From Paenibacillus barengoltzii NBRC 101215 (GTDB lineage Bacteria > Bacillota > Bacilli > Paenibacillales > Paenibacillaceae): a stretch of 64,000 nucleotides of DNA. The stretch lies in NCBI RefSeq assembly GCF_004000745.1, contig NZ_BILV01000001.1, positions 140,571 to 204,570 of the forward strand, read 5' to 3'. Position 1 is the first letter of the stretch. Each line of letters opens with the position of its first letter. Shown piece by piece: positions 32,337-40,366 of this stretch. Under the pieces are notes generated by a model, which saw only the letters and a program-made list of their open reading frames with translations, was not told the DNA's origin and did not search any database. The translations under genes and the position numbers were made by a program.

Positions 32337-32475
32337 TATGTCAAACCATGTCACTTCTTGCTAGTTCTAGTTGAAGAGGTTAGAACGTATCCGCTTCAAG
32401 GCCTGACATCCCAGATATTCCAGTAAAAAGAGCAACGCTAGACGCAACCTGTCAACTTTAGGATGGATTTTCGGG

Positions 32476-32510
32476 TAAAAAATAACCGTCCGCGGATCCC
32501 GCGAACGGTT
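32476..32510 (-). terminator. Terminator after recG
   Basis: On the minus strand AACCGT-T-CGCGG pairs with CCGCG-G-ACGGTT and is followed by ATTTTTTACC, about 26 bp past the recG stop. Confidence 0.85.
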
Positions 32511-32535
32511 GGATACTTGCTTTTTCGTATGAAAT

Positions 32536-34581
32536 TTAATCGATCAGCTCACCTTGAAAAACCTGCTCCCGCCGCAGATAATCCCGCAGCGGTCCGTACT
32601 CGGGCGAAGTCCAGAACGCTTCGCCCGCAACCAGCCGGGCGGCGTCGTCCCGCGCCGCCTCCAGCACCGCGTAGTCGCTGACCATGTCCGCGACACGAAA
32701 ATCCGGCACACCGCTTTGCTTCGTGCCGAAGAAATCCCCGGGACCCCGCAGCTCCAGGTCCCGCCGAGCCACCTCGAAGCCGTCGTCCGTATCGGTCATG
32801 ACCTTCATCCGCTCCTGACCCACCTCCGACTTCGGATCGGCGATAAGCACGCAATACGACGCGTGCTCCCCCCGGCCAACACGCCCGCGCAGCTGGTGGA
32901 GCTGGGACAAGCCGAACCGGTCGGCATCCATCACGATCATCAGCGTGGCGTTGGGCACGTCGACGCCGACCTCTACGACGGTCGTCGAGACGAGCAGCTG
33001 CACCTCGTTCTCGTAGAACGCACGCATCACTTCGTCCTTCTCCGCCGCCGTCATCCGCCCGTGCAGCAGCCCGACCTTCATATGCGGGAACGCCTGCTGC
33101 ATCGACACGTACAAGTCGATGGCGTTCTGCACGTCCAGCTTGTCCGATTCTTCGATCAGCGGGCAGATGACGTAGGCTTGGCGGCCTTGCGATACCTCCC
33201 GCTCAATAAAGCCAAGCACACGGTCCATCATGCTGTGCTTCACCCAATAGGTCGTGATTGGCTTGCGCCCCTTCGGGCGCTCCGACAAGGTGGATACGTC
33301 CATATCGCCAAAGGCGGTAATCGCCAGCGTGCGCGGAATGGGAGTGGCCGTCATCGTCAGCACGTCCGGGTTAAAGCCTTTGCGCCGCAAAATGCTGCGC
33401 TGATTTACGCCAAACCGGTGCTGCTCATCCGTGATGACCAAGCTCAGCGACCGAAAGAACACGTCCTCTTGGATCAACGCATGCGTCCCCACCACGATGT
33501 CGGTGAGCCCCATTTGCAGCGAGCCGAGCAAATCCTTGCGTTTTCGTCCCGTCACACTGCCGGTCAATAGGCCAACCGTAATACCAAACGGCTCAAACAG
33601 CCGGGACAGGGAGCGCATATGCTGCTCGGCCAAAATTTCCGTCGGCACCATAAAAGCCCCCTGGTGCCCCGACTTCACCGCCGCGTACAACGCGATGGCG
33701 GCGATGACCGTTTTGCCGGAACCTACGTCGCCTTGCAACAATCGGTTCATGCAATAAGGCGAGCGCATATCCTTTAGAATTTCCAGCTCCACCTTCTTCT
33801 GAGCATCGGTCAGCTCAAACGGCAGGCTGCGCACGAATTCCCGAATCGTGGCGTTATCCACCACATGCGCAACCCCGTCCATCCGCTCGTGGTTCATCGC
33901 CCGATACGCCTGCAGCTTGAGCTGGAACAGGAACAGCTCCTCGTACACCATACGGCGCCGCGCTTGCTGCCCCTCCTCACTGTCCTGCGGCTGGTGCAGC
34001 CGCAAAATCGCCGTCTTGCGGGGCATCAGCCCATATTTGCGAAGCAGTTCGAGCGGCAGAATCTCCGGGATCATCTCCCCATATTGCTGCAGCGCTTGTC
34101 CAATCGTCTTCCGCATCCACTGTTGCGTAATTTTACCGCCGACCGAATAGACCGGCTGCAAACTGCCGCTGCGGAGCGTCCCGCGGTCAGGGAACTCCGA
34201 CTCGGACACCGTCAGCTGGCTGCGACGCATGTCCCATTTGCCGGTCAGGATAATCTCCCGTCCCGTCGTCAGCTGATCCTTGAGGAAATGACGGTTAAAC
34301 CATGTCGCCGTGAACATCCAGTCATCGGCGATCATTTTGCAGGTCAGGCGAGATTTGCGCCCGTACCGTTGCAGGACCGGAAGCCCCATGATTTTCGCCT
34401 GCACCGTTACCTTGTCTCCGTCCTTCACTTCCGTCAAGGAGCGCAGCCGGTAATCCTCATACCGGAACGGATAATATTCAATCAAATCATTCACCGTAAA
34501 GATGCCAAAGGCGTGAAGCTCTTCTTGTTTAAGAGCGCTCACGCCGCTGACTTGCTTTACGGGGATGTGATGTAAATCCAA
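32536..34581 (-). CDS. recG: ATP-dependent DNA helicase RecG
   Basis: A 681-residue superfamily 2 helicase of full length. The N-terminal wedge/OB domain binds branched DNA (DKVTVQAKIMGLPVLQRYGRKSRLT). Walker A is LLQGDVGSGKTVIAA, the DExH box is VITDEQHRFGVNQR, motif III is TMTATPIPRTLA and motif VI is QLRGRVGRGEHASYC. It remodels stalled replication forks. TTG 34581 is the start, with GAGGGG 8 bp upstream. It closes the conserved yloA-recG gene cluster. Confidence 0.97.
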   Translation of the reverse strand: MDLHHIPVKQVSGVSALKQEELHAFGIFTVNDLIEYYPFRYEDYRLRSLTEVKDGDKVTVQAKIMGLPVLQRYGRKSRLTCKMIADDWMFTATWFNRHFLKDQLTTGREIILTGKWDMRRSQLTVSESEFPDRGTLRSGSLQPVYSVGGKITQQWMRKTIGQALQQYGEMIPEILPLELLRKYGLMPRKTAILRLHQPQDSEEGQQARRRMVYEELFLFQLKLQAYRAMNHERMDGVAHVVDNATIREFVRSLPFELTDAQKKVELEILKDMRSPYCMNRLLQGDVGSGKTVIAAIALYAAVKSGHQGAFMVPTEILAEQHMRSLSRLFEPFGITVGLLTGSVTGRKRKDLLGSLQMGLTDIVVGTHALIQEDVFFRSLSLVITDEQHRFGVNQRSILRRKGFNPDVLTMTATPIPRTLAITAFGDMDVSTLSERPKGRKPITTYWVKHSMMDRVLGFIEREVSQGRQAYVICPLIEESDKLDVQNAIDLYVSMQQAFPHMKVGLLHGRMTAAEKDEVMRAFYENEVQLLVSTTVVEVGVDVPNATLMIVMDADRFGLSQLHQLRGRVGRGEHASYCVLIADPKSEVGQERMKVMTDTDDGFEVARRDLELRGPGDFFGTKQSGVPDFRVADMVSDYAVLEAARDDAARLVAGEAFWTSPEYGPLRDYLRREQVFQGELID

Positions 34582-34659
34582 CTTTCATCCCCTCACTTTA
34601 TAGAGGTAGTTCAAAAACGCATCTTCGGATCACGAAGCACGGGCGCGAGCCCGGCTGGC

Positions 34660-34850
34660 AGTCTAACGGACACCAGAGGCGTTAATCCACCAGTTCTCGA
34701 TAACTTCCGTTTCTAACGGACCGAGCAGCCCTTATTTGGATCAAAACCAACCAGATACCGTTCGTATATGCCAAATAAGGTCTCCGGAGTCCGTTAACGC
34801 AGGAAATATCCGGGAATTAAAGCTAATAAGGTCTTTACTGTCCGTTAGAT
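34660..34850. repeat. Intergenic TAACGGAC/CCTTATT repeat cluster
   Basis: The recG-DegV gap holds four related units: TCTAACGGACACCAGAGG (34662), TCTAACGGACCGAGCAGC ending CCTTATTTGG (34712-34739), and two inverted copies CCAAATAAGG...GTCCGTTA (34771-34796) and AATAAGG...GTCCGTTAGA (34825-34850). The second and third form a long imperfect hairpin. No gene is present in this gap. The units look like a dispersed repeat family. Confidence 0.65.
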
Positions 34851-34912
34851 TTGCTGTCCAGGCACAAACGACGTGCTTCATCCGGATATCACCAGTTTCG
34901 CCCCTAGTCCCA

Positions 34913-35791
34913 TCACTTCGCCGGCCAAATAAACGTCGCCACGGTCCCCGGACCTACGTGCGTGCCAACCACGGCACCGATGCTGTTGCGGACAACCTCA
35001 TGCAGCGTAAAGTGCTGCCGCAGCAGAGCTAGGATCTCCTCGGAGCCTTCCGGATTCACGCAATCGCAAACGGCCACGTTAATGTCCTTCACCCCGGCAA
35101 AATCATTCACAAACAACTCGATGACGCGGGCCATAGCCTTCTTGCGGCCTCGGACTTTATCGACAGCGTAAATCACGCCCTCCTGGTCCACCGACAAGAT
35201 CGGCTTAATGTTCAGCAGGTTGCCCAGAATGGCTGCGGCTTTACCGATCCGTCCGCCTTTTTGCAAGTATTCCAGCGTATCGACGAGAAAATATAACCGA
35301 CGCGCCTTCCCGAGCCGCTCAACCTCAGCTCGAATTTCCTCGACCGAAGCCCCTTGCTTCGCCATCCGCGCGGCATGCACAACCTGAAGGCCAAAACCGT
35401 ACGTCGCACACAGCGAGTCAATGACCGTGACATCGACCGGATGCCCCAGCTCTTCTTCCAGCATCTCCTTCGCCAGCACTGCGGATTGATAAGTTCCGCT
35501 CATCCCGGAGGAGATATGGATCGAAATGATCGGTGAACCGGGATAGGCGGCAAGCAAGTTGCGGTATACCTCCACATACTGAGACGGCGAGGTCTGCGAA
35601 GTGGTAGGCAGTTCCTTCGATTGGATCAACTTATCGTAGAACTCTTCCGCGGTGATGTCGATGCCTTCAAGATAAGATTGGTCTCCGAAGGCCAGCCGCA
35701 TCGGTACGATATGAATTCCGTATTCCGAGACGGTCGCCTGCGGGATATCCGCCGTACTGTCGGCAATAATGATAGCCTGATTCATAAGCAT
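34913..35791 (-). CDS. DegV-family fatty-acid-binding protein (FakB-like)
   Basis: A 292-residue DegV protein. The N-terminus is AIIIADSTADIPQATVSEYGI, followed by TSQTSPSQYVEVYRNLL and SIHISSGMSGTYQSA, whose Ser/Thr residues bind the fatty acid carboxylate or acyl phosphate. The C-terminal domain ends in GTHVGPGTVATFIW. FakB proteins present fatty acids to FakA for phosphorylation, and fakA lies 19 bp upstream. Several ATG codons are possible; 35791 has GAGAGG 6 bp before it. Confidence 0.9.
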   Translation of the reverse strand: MLMNQAIIIADSTADIPQATVSEYGIHIVPMRLAFGDQSYLEGIDITAEEFYDKLIQSKELPTTSQTSPSQYVEVYRNLLAAYPGSPIISIHISSGMSGTYQSAVLAKEMLEEELGHPVDVTVIDSLCATYGFGLQVVHAARMAKQGASVEEIRAEVERLGKARRLYFLVDTLEYLQKGGRIGKAAAILGNLLNIKPILSVDQEGVIYAVDKVRGRKKAMARVIELFVNDFAGVKDINVAVCDCVNPEGSEEILALLRQHFTLHEVVRNSIGAVVGTHVGPGTVATFIWPAK

Positions 35792-35810
35792 CTTCATCCT
35801 CTCATGGGGA

Positions 35811-37586
35811 TTAGGATTCTACCGAAAACAGATAATAATAAATCGGTTGCCCGCCGTTATGGACCTCTACCTCGACGTCGGGATACTCCTCATGAATCCA
35901 GGCCACCAGCGCATTCGTCATCTCTTCGTCAGCTTCTTCACCGGCCAGCACCGTCACGATTTCATCGCCGCCAGTGAGCATCTTGGCTAATAAGCCCTGA
36001 CTCGTTTCCAGCAAGCCCTCTTCGGTGGCCACGATTTTAGAATCTGCAATACCGATATAATGACCTGCCGTAATCTCCAAATCATCAAACATCGTGTCGC
36101 GGACCGCATACGTCACTTGGCCCGTCTTCACGTGTTGCACCGCGTTCTGCATATTATCCGCGTTGGCTTCCACGCTTTCTTCTTCTTGGAAAGCAAACGC
36201 TGCGGCAATCCCCTGAGGAATGCTTTTGCTTGGGATGACTGTCACATTGCGCTCCCCTTCAAGCAAATCACGCGCCTGCTGTGCAGCCAGAATAATATTC
36301 GAGTTATTCGGCAGAACGAACACGTGCTGAGCCGAAATCGACCGGATCGCCTTCACGAAATCTTCCGTGCTTGGGTTCATCGTCTGCCCGCCGGACAGGA
36401 CGACATCCACGCCTAAGCTCTTGAAAATTTCCGAAATCCCGTCTCCAGAAGCAACGGCGATAAAGCCATAAGGCGCCAGCTCATCCGCAGGAATCCCTGC
36501 TGGATCCACCGGTTGAGCCGGTTCTGCTGGAATCTCGGCGAACAGCTCCGGCATCGGCGGCGCGGCATCCATCCCCGCGATCAACAGATCCCGGTGCTGC
36601 TCACGCATGTTCAAAATATGAATTTGTGTAATTTCACCGTAACGCAGTGCCAGATTCAGCACGTCGCCCGGCGTTTTCGAATGGACATGGACTTTGATAA
36701 TCTCGTCGTCCGCGATCACGATAATCGAATCCCCATTGACCGAAAGCGCTTTCCGGAACTGATCCTCGTCAAAAACAGCATCCTTGATTTCACCGATTTT
36801 TCGATTAATGAAAAATTCCATGTCATAGAGGTATTCGATATCCTCTGTTTCGAGCTTAGCTTGTGCCGAAGTTGGAGCATGCACCGGTGCGGCCGCTGGA
36901 GCACGCAGCTCTGGTTTGGCAACGAGTGCGGGGGCTTGTCCCAATGTCGCAGCGGCTTCACTGCTGGCGCCGCCTTGCAGCCATTGTAAAAATCCTTCAT
37001 AAATATAAACAAGTCCTTGACCGCCCGAATCCACGACGCCAACCTGTTTCAATACCGGCAACAGCTCCGGCGTATTCGCGAGCGCTTCCTTCGCTTTGGC
37101 CAGCACCTCGCTCATCAATTCCGTGATATCCGTTGTTCTGCGCGAATAATAGACGGCATGCTTAGCTGCTTCCTTGGCTACCGTCAGAATCGTGCCCTCC
37201 ACCGGTTTGACGACCGCTTTATAAGCGGTATCTACCCCGCTTTGCAGCGCAGCGGCAAATTGGGCTGCATTCATCTCTTCCAATGATGCAGCAGAACGGC
37301 TAAAGCCACGGAACAGTTGGGACAAAATCACGCCGGAATTCCCGCGTGCGCCCATCAACAGGCCCTTGGATAAAGTGGCTGCTCTGCTGCCCAAACCTCC
37401 GGTTCCGTGATCTTTCAATTCCGTTACGCCGGCGGTCATCGTCAAATTCATATTCGTTCCAGTATCCCCATCGGGTACCGGGAATACGTTCAAGGAATTG
37501 ACGTGCTCAGCATGCTCTGTCAGCCGCTTCGCGCCTGCCAATACCATAGCGGTGAAATCTGTTCCAGTTAAAGAACGCTTACTCAA
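35811..37586 (-). CDS. fakA: Fatty acid kinase catalytic subunit FakA (DAK2/DegV-like)
   Basis: A 591-residue protein. The N-terminal Dak2 ATP-binding domain (1-210) has NVFPVPDGDTGTNMNLTM with Mg-binding Asp residues and GARGNSGVILSQLFRG. A middle domain with DDEIIKVHVHSKTPGDVL follows, then a C-terminal EDD-like domain with GGQTMNPSTEDF and PNNSNIILAA. It phosphorylates fatty acids presented by FakB proteins. The start is TTG 37586 with AAGGGG. In B. subtilis this is yloV, at the same place next to yloU and recG. Confidence 0.95.
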   Translation of the reverse strand: MSKRSLTGTDFTAMVLAGAKRLTEHAEHVNSLNVFPVPDGDTGTNMNLTMTAGVTELKDHGTGGLGSRAATLSKGLLMGARGNSGVILSQLFRGFSRSAASLEEMNAAQFAAALQSGVDTAYKAVVKPVEGTILTVAKEAAKHAVYYSRRTTDITELMSEVLAKAKEALANTPELLPVLKQVGVVDSGGQGLVYIYEGFLQWLQGGASSEAAATLGQAPALVAKPELRAPAAAPVHAPTSAQAKLETEDIEYLYDMEFFINRKIGEIKDAVFDEDQFRKALSVNGDSIIVIADDEIIKVHVHSKTPGDVLNLALRYGEITQIHILNMREQHRDLLIAGMDAAPPMPELFAEIPAEPAQPVDPAGIPADELAPYGFIAVASGDGISEIFKSLGVDVVLSGGQTMNPSTEDFVKAIRSISAQHVFVLPNNSNIILAAQQARDLLEGERNVTVIPSKSIPQGIAAAFAFQEEESVEANADNMQNAVQHVKTGQVTYAVRDTMFDDLEITAGHYIGIADSKIVATEEGLLETSQGLLAKMLTGGDEIVTVLAGEEADEEMTNALVAWIHEEYPDVEVEVHNGGQPIYYYLFSVES

Positions 37587-37601
37587 TGAAAATTCCCCTT
37601 C

Positions 37602-37961
37602 CTAGCTTGATACGCGTACACCTTGGACTACGATATTCACCTGATCCACTTCGAGTCCAACGATTTCATTTAATACGTATTTCACTTTGAGCTGTATGTT
37701 GTGTGCGACCTCGGAAATTTTCGTGCCATAACTGACTATAATATAAAGATAAATAGCTAATCGATGATTATCCAGGTTCACTTCCACACCCCGGGCCAAA
37801 TTCTCGCGCCCCAGCAATTCGGCAATGCCGTCCTTGAACTGCTTTCGGCTTGCCATTCCAACCAGTCCATAACACTCCATGGCGGCCGATCCGGCGATCA
37901 CCTTAATGGCTTCCTCCGAAATATCGATTCGTCCATATTCGGTCGTAAGATTTACAGCCAC
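37602..37961 (-). CDS. Asp23/Gls24 family protein (YloU)
   Basis: A 119-residue protein of the Asp23 family: TTEYGRIDISEEAIKVIAG at the start and LKVKYVLNEIVGLEVDQVNIVVQGVRV at the end. Family members are abundant envelope-associated stress proteins; the paralog AccP-YloU type has no assigned enzyme activity. GTG 37961 is chosen because AAGGAGTGAG precedes it and homologs begin at this point. It lies 15 bp upstream of fakA in the same transcript and diverges from rpmB. Confidence 0.9.
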   Translation of the reverse strand: MAVNLTTEYGRIDISEEAIKVIAGSAAMECYGLVGMASRKQFKDGIAELLGRENLARGVEVNLDNHRLAIYLYIIVSYGTKISEVAHNIQLKVKYVLNEIVGLEVDQVNIVVQGVRVSS

Positions 37962-38059
37962 GCCTATCTCACTCCTTCCATAGAAATTATTATGGACTAA
38001 ACTATATTGTACTATAAGAGCAGAGAGAAATAAATAAAAGAGTCGAACGTCAATAGCTG

Positions 38060-38089
38060 TTGACGGAGCTTTTTTTACTGTGATATTAT
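38060..38089 (+). promoter_or_regulatory. Likely promoter of rpmB
   Basis: TTGACG (38060-38065), an 18-bp spacer and TATTAT (38084-38089) lie 84 bp before rpmB. A small hairpin CGTCAA/TTGACG followed by GAGCTTTTTTT overlaps the -35 side. Confidence 0.5.
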
Positions 38090-38172
38090 ATTTAAGTATT
38101 GTCAATAACCGTGATATTGAAGTGTTAGTGTTATTTTCAAGACAGGTGTATCTGGAACAGGAGGTGTAATGA

Positions 38173-38361
38173 ATGGCTCGCAAATGTTATGTGACTGGCA
38201 AGAAGCCAGGCAGCGGTAACCATGTATCTCACGCAAACAATCGCAATCGGCGCTCTTGGGGCGTAAACGTGCAGAAGGTCCGGATCTTGGTAGACGGCAA
38301 ACCGAAACGCGTATACGTTAGTACTCGGGCTTTGAAATCCGGTAAAGTGACCCGCGTGTAA
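38173..38361 (+). CDS. rpmB: 50S ribosomal protein L28
   Basis: A 62-residue basic protein beginning [20 protein letters not shown] and containing [10 protein letters not shown], as expected for L28 of Firmicutes. The paired CxxC zinc motif of some L28 proteins is absent, so it is the zinc-independent form. ACAGGAGGT precedes ATG 38173. It is transcribed opposite to its neighbours, as in B. subtilis. Confidence 0.97.
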   Translation: MARKCYVTGKKPGSGNHVSHANNRNRRSWGVNVQKVRILVDGKPKRVYVSTRALKSGKVTRV

Positions 38362-38382
38362 CAGACGGGACGAATTATAGAC

Positions 38383-38415
38383 AAAAAGCACCTTTTCCTA
38401 TGGAGGTGCTTTTTT
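38383..38415 (+). terminator. Terminator of rpmB
   Basis: AAAAAGCACCT...AGGTGC followed by TTTTTT, 22 bp after the rpmB stop. Confidence 0.92.
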
Positions 38416-38518
38416 ACTGCGCATTTTCCCTTGAAGTCAGCGCCCAAGCAATCCTTGTTGGCGGGAACCGCTAGGCGCGCCCTTCCGCTGCTCGGGGCGG
38501 GTATTCAGGCCCCGCCCG

Positions 38519-38599
38519 TTAGTTCTTGTGAAACGTGTTCAGTACCGCCTTAACGAATCCTCCCAAAAACTTAGGCAGCTTGAATGTGTAAAATTTCAT
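38519..38599 (-). CDS. spoVM: Stage V sporulation protein SpoVM
   Basis: A 26-residue amphipathic peptide that begins MKFYTFKLPKFLGG and ends NTFHKN. It aligns over its whole length with SpoVM, including the Pro at position 9 that lets the peptide lie on convex membranes. SpoVM marks the forespore surface and anchors SpoIVA for coat assembly. GGGGAGGG precedes the ATG. It sits between rpmB and rpe, the same place as in B. subtilis apart from thiN. A 7-bp stem GGGCGGG/CCCGCCC just downstream overlaps the stop region but lacks a T-run. Confidence 0.93.
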   Translation of the reverse strand: MKFYTFKLPKFLGGFVKAVLNTFHKN

Positions 38600-38676
38600 C
38601 GTTCACCCTCCCCATCGTGCTCATGCCTTCACCCATATTCTATGTTTGATGTCATTTACCCGTGTATTCCCGCCAC

Positions 38677-38714
38677 AAAAAAAAGGCTACATGAGAACCT
38701 TCGCTCATGTAACC
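38677..38714 (-). terminator. Terminator after rpe
   Basis: On the minus strand TACATGAG/CTCATGTA with an 8-nt loop is followed by GCC and eight T. It ends the long translation and cell-wall gene cluster. Confidence 0.92.
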
Positions 38715-38737
38715 AATGTATGCGCATCTTAAGGCGC

Positions 38738-39412
38738 CTATGCCAATCCGACCAGGCTCTCGCGGATTTCTGCCATCGCCGCACGTCGGTCAGCTTGGCC
38801 AAACACCGCATTGCCGGCGACCAGCACATCCGCTCCCGCCTCGACAACCAGCGGCGCCGTCGCCGCAGCAATCCCGCCGTCCACTTCAATCCGCAAGTCT
38901 GTTAAGCCCAGCTCATCCTTCCAGGCCTTCAGCTGCCGAATTTTGCGCAGCGTGCCCGGAATAAACGCCTGTCCGCCAAAGCCGGGATTTACCGTCATAA
39001 CCAGCACGAGATCAACGTCTTCCAGCACCTCGCGAACAGCTGAAGCCGGAGTGGCTGGATTAATTGCTACTCCTGCCTTCACCCCTTGCTCCTTAATGAG
39101 GTGGAGCACTCGATGCAGATGGACGCAAGCTTCCGCATGGACGGTGATCAGATGCGCACCTGCTTTGGCAAAGGCTGGGATATACTCCTCGGGCTTCTCA
39201 ATCATCAGATGGACGTCCAGCGGCAGCTTGGTTTGCGGAGCGATCGCTTGCAGCACCAGCGGACCAAACGTCAGGTTCGGGACGAAATGGCCGTCCATTA
39301 CGTCCACATGCAGCCAGTCAGCGCCTCCCCGCTCTACGTCAGCGACCTCCTCACCCAGCTTGGCAAAATTCGCCGACAAAATCGACGGCGCGATATAGAT
39401 GTTGTTGCTCAT
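38738..39412 (-). CDS. rpe: Ribulose-phosphate 3-epimerase
   Basis: A 224-residue TIM barrel of standard length. Metal and catalytic residues: His/Asp in [13 protein letters not shown], His in [21 protein letters not shown] and IEVDGGI. It converts ribulose-5P to xylulose-5P in the pentose phosphate pathway. GGAGG lies about 9 bp before ATG 39412, inside the last codons of rsgA, so expression is coupled to the upstream operon. Confidence 0.97.
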   Translation of the reverse strand: MSNNIYIAPSILSANFAKLGEEVADVERGGADWLHVDVMDGHFVPNLTFGPLVLQAIAPQTKLPLDVHLMIEKPEEYIPAFAKAGAHLITVHAEACVHLHRVLHLIKEQGVKAGVAINPATPASAVREVLEDVDLVLVMTVNPGFGGQAFIPGTLRKIRQLKAWKDELGLTDLRIEVDGGIAAATAPLVVEAGADVLVAGNAVFGQADRRAAMAEIRESLVGLA

Positions 39413-39416
39413 GACG

Positions 39417-40334
39417 TCAATACCTCCGCTTCTTGTCCTTCATCTCTTCATAGAACTGTACGTAATGCTCATAACGGCTGGCGGCGATTTCTCCTTGGTC
39501 CGCAGCCTCTCTGACCTTGCAGCCGGGCTCATGCAAATGGCTGCAGCCGCGGAATTTACAGCCCTCCGCGTAATCGGTAAATTCCCGGAAGCAGCTGGAT
39601 AACTCCTCGATCCCTAACTCGAGAAAATCCAGCTGACTAAAGCCGGGGGTATCCGCCACGTAACCGCCGTTCTCCAGCTCAATCAGCTCGACATGCCGCG
39701 TCGTATGACGTCCCCGGCCCAGCTTGAGGCTAATTTCACTTGTCTCCAGCGCTAACCCGAGCATCGCGTTAAGCAGCGAGGATTTTCCGACCCCCGATTG
39801 GCCCGAGAAGACGCTGATCTCCCCAGCCAAACGGGATTTGACTTCCTCGGTTCCCATTCCGGTCACGGAGCTGGTGACAATGACCTCATAACCGATGGAT
39901 TCATACATGGCTTTGACCTGGCGAATAATTTCTGGAGTTTCTTCCGCTCCATTCTCCTCCAGCAAATCCTCCTTGGTAAGGCAGATCAGGGCTTGCAAAC
40001 CCGCGTGCTCGATATGCACCAGAAACTTGTCTAGCAGCTGCAGATTGAGATCCGGCTCCCGCAGGGAGAACAGCAGCACCGCCAGCTTGGCGTTGGCAAT
40101 CGGCGGACGGATCAGCTCGGTTTCCCTTGGCAGGATTTCATCCACGGTCCCTTCCCCGTTTTCGGTGGGGGAATAAATCACCCTGTCGCCTACCAAGGGT
40201 GTAATGCCTTTCTTCTTAAAAATCCCTCGTCCGCGGCACTGGATATACCCCTCCGCTGCCCCGTCCTGCGCCGTCGTCGCCGGCTTCACGTAGTAATATC
40301 CGCTTAATGCCTTCACAATCAAGCCTTCAGGCAT
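39417..40334 (-). CDS. rsgA: Ribosome small subunit-dependent GTPase A
   Basis: A 305-residue circularly permuted GTPase. An N-terminal OB fold ([20 protein letters not shown]) comes first. Then G4 (LTKEDLLEE) precedes G1 ([16 protein letters not shown]) and G3 (DTPGF). The C-terminal zinc site is [16 protein letters not shown]. It acts in late 30S maturation. ATG 40334 has GCGAGG upstream; an ATG seven codons earlier lacks a ribosome site. It follows the prkC/prpC pair, as in Bacillus. Confidence 0.96.
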   Translation of the reverse strand: MPEGLIVKALSGYYYVKPATTAQDGAAEGYIQCRGRGIFKKKGITPLVGDRVIYSPTENGEGTVDEILPRETELIRPPIANAKLAVLLFSLREPDLNLQLLDKFLVHIEHAGLQALICLTKEDLLEENGAEETPEIIRQVKAMYESIGYEVIVTSSVTGMGTEEVKSRLAGEISVFSGQSGVGKSSLLNAMLGLALETSEISLKLGRGRHTTRHVELIELENGGYVADTPGFSQLDFLELGIEELSSCFREFTDYAEGCKFRGCSHLHEPGCKVREAADQGEIAASRYEHYVQFYEEMKDKKRRY

Positions 40335-40366
40335 AGATGCCGGCCTCGCTTTCATATCGGTCTAAC

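Noticed and set aside
38050..38077. Attenuator for rpmB (small hairpin plus T7)
   Set aside because: It overlaps the predicted -35 box, so it lies upstream of the likely transcript start.
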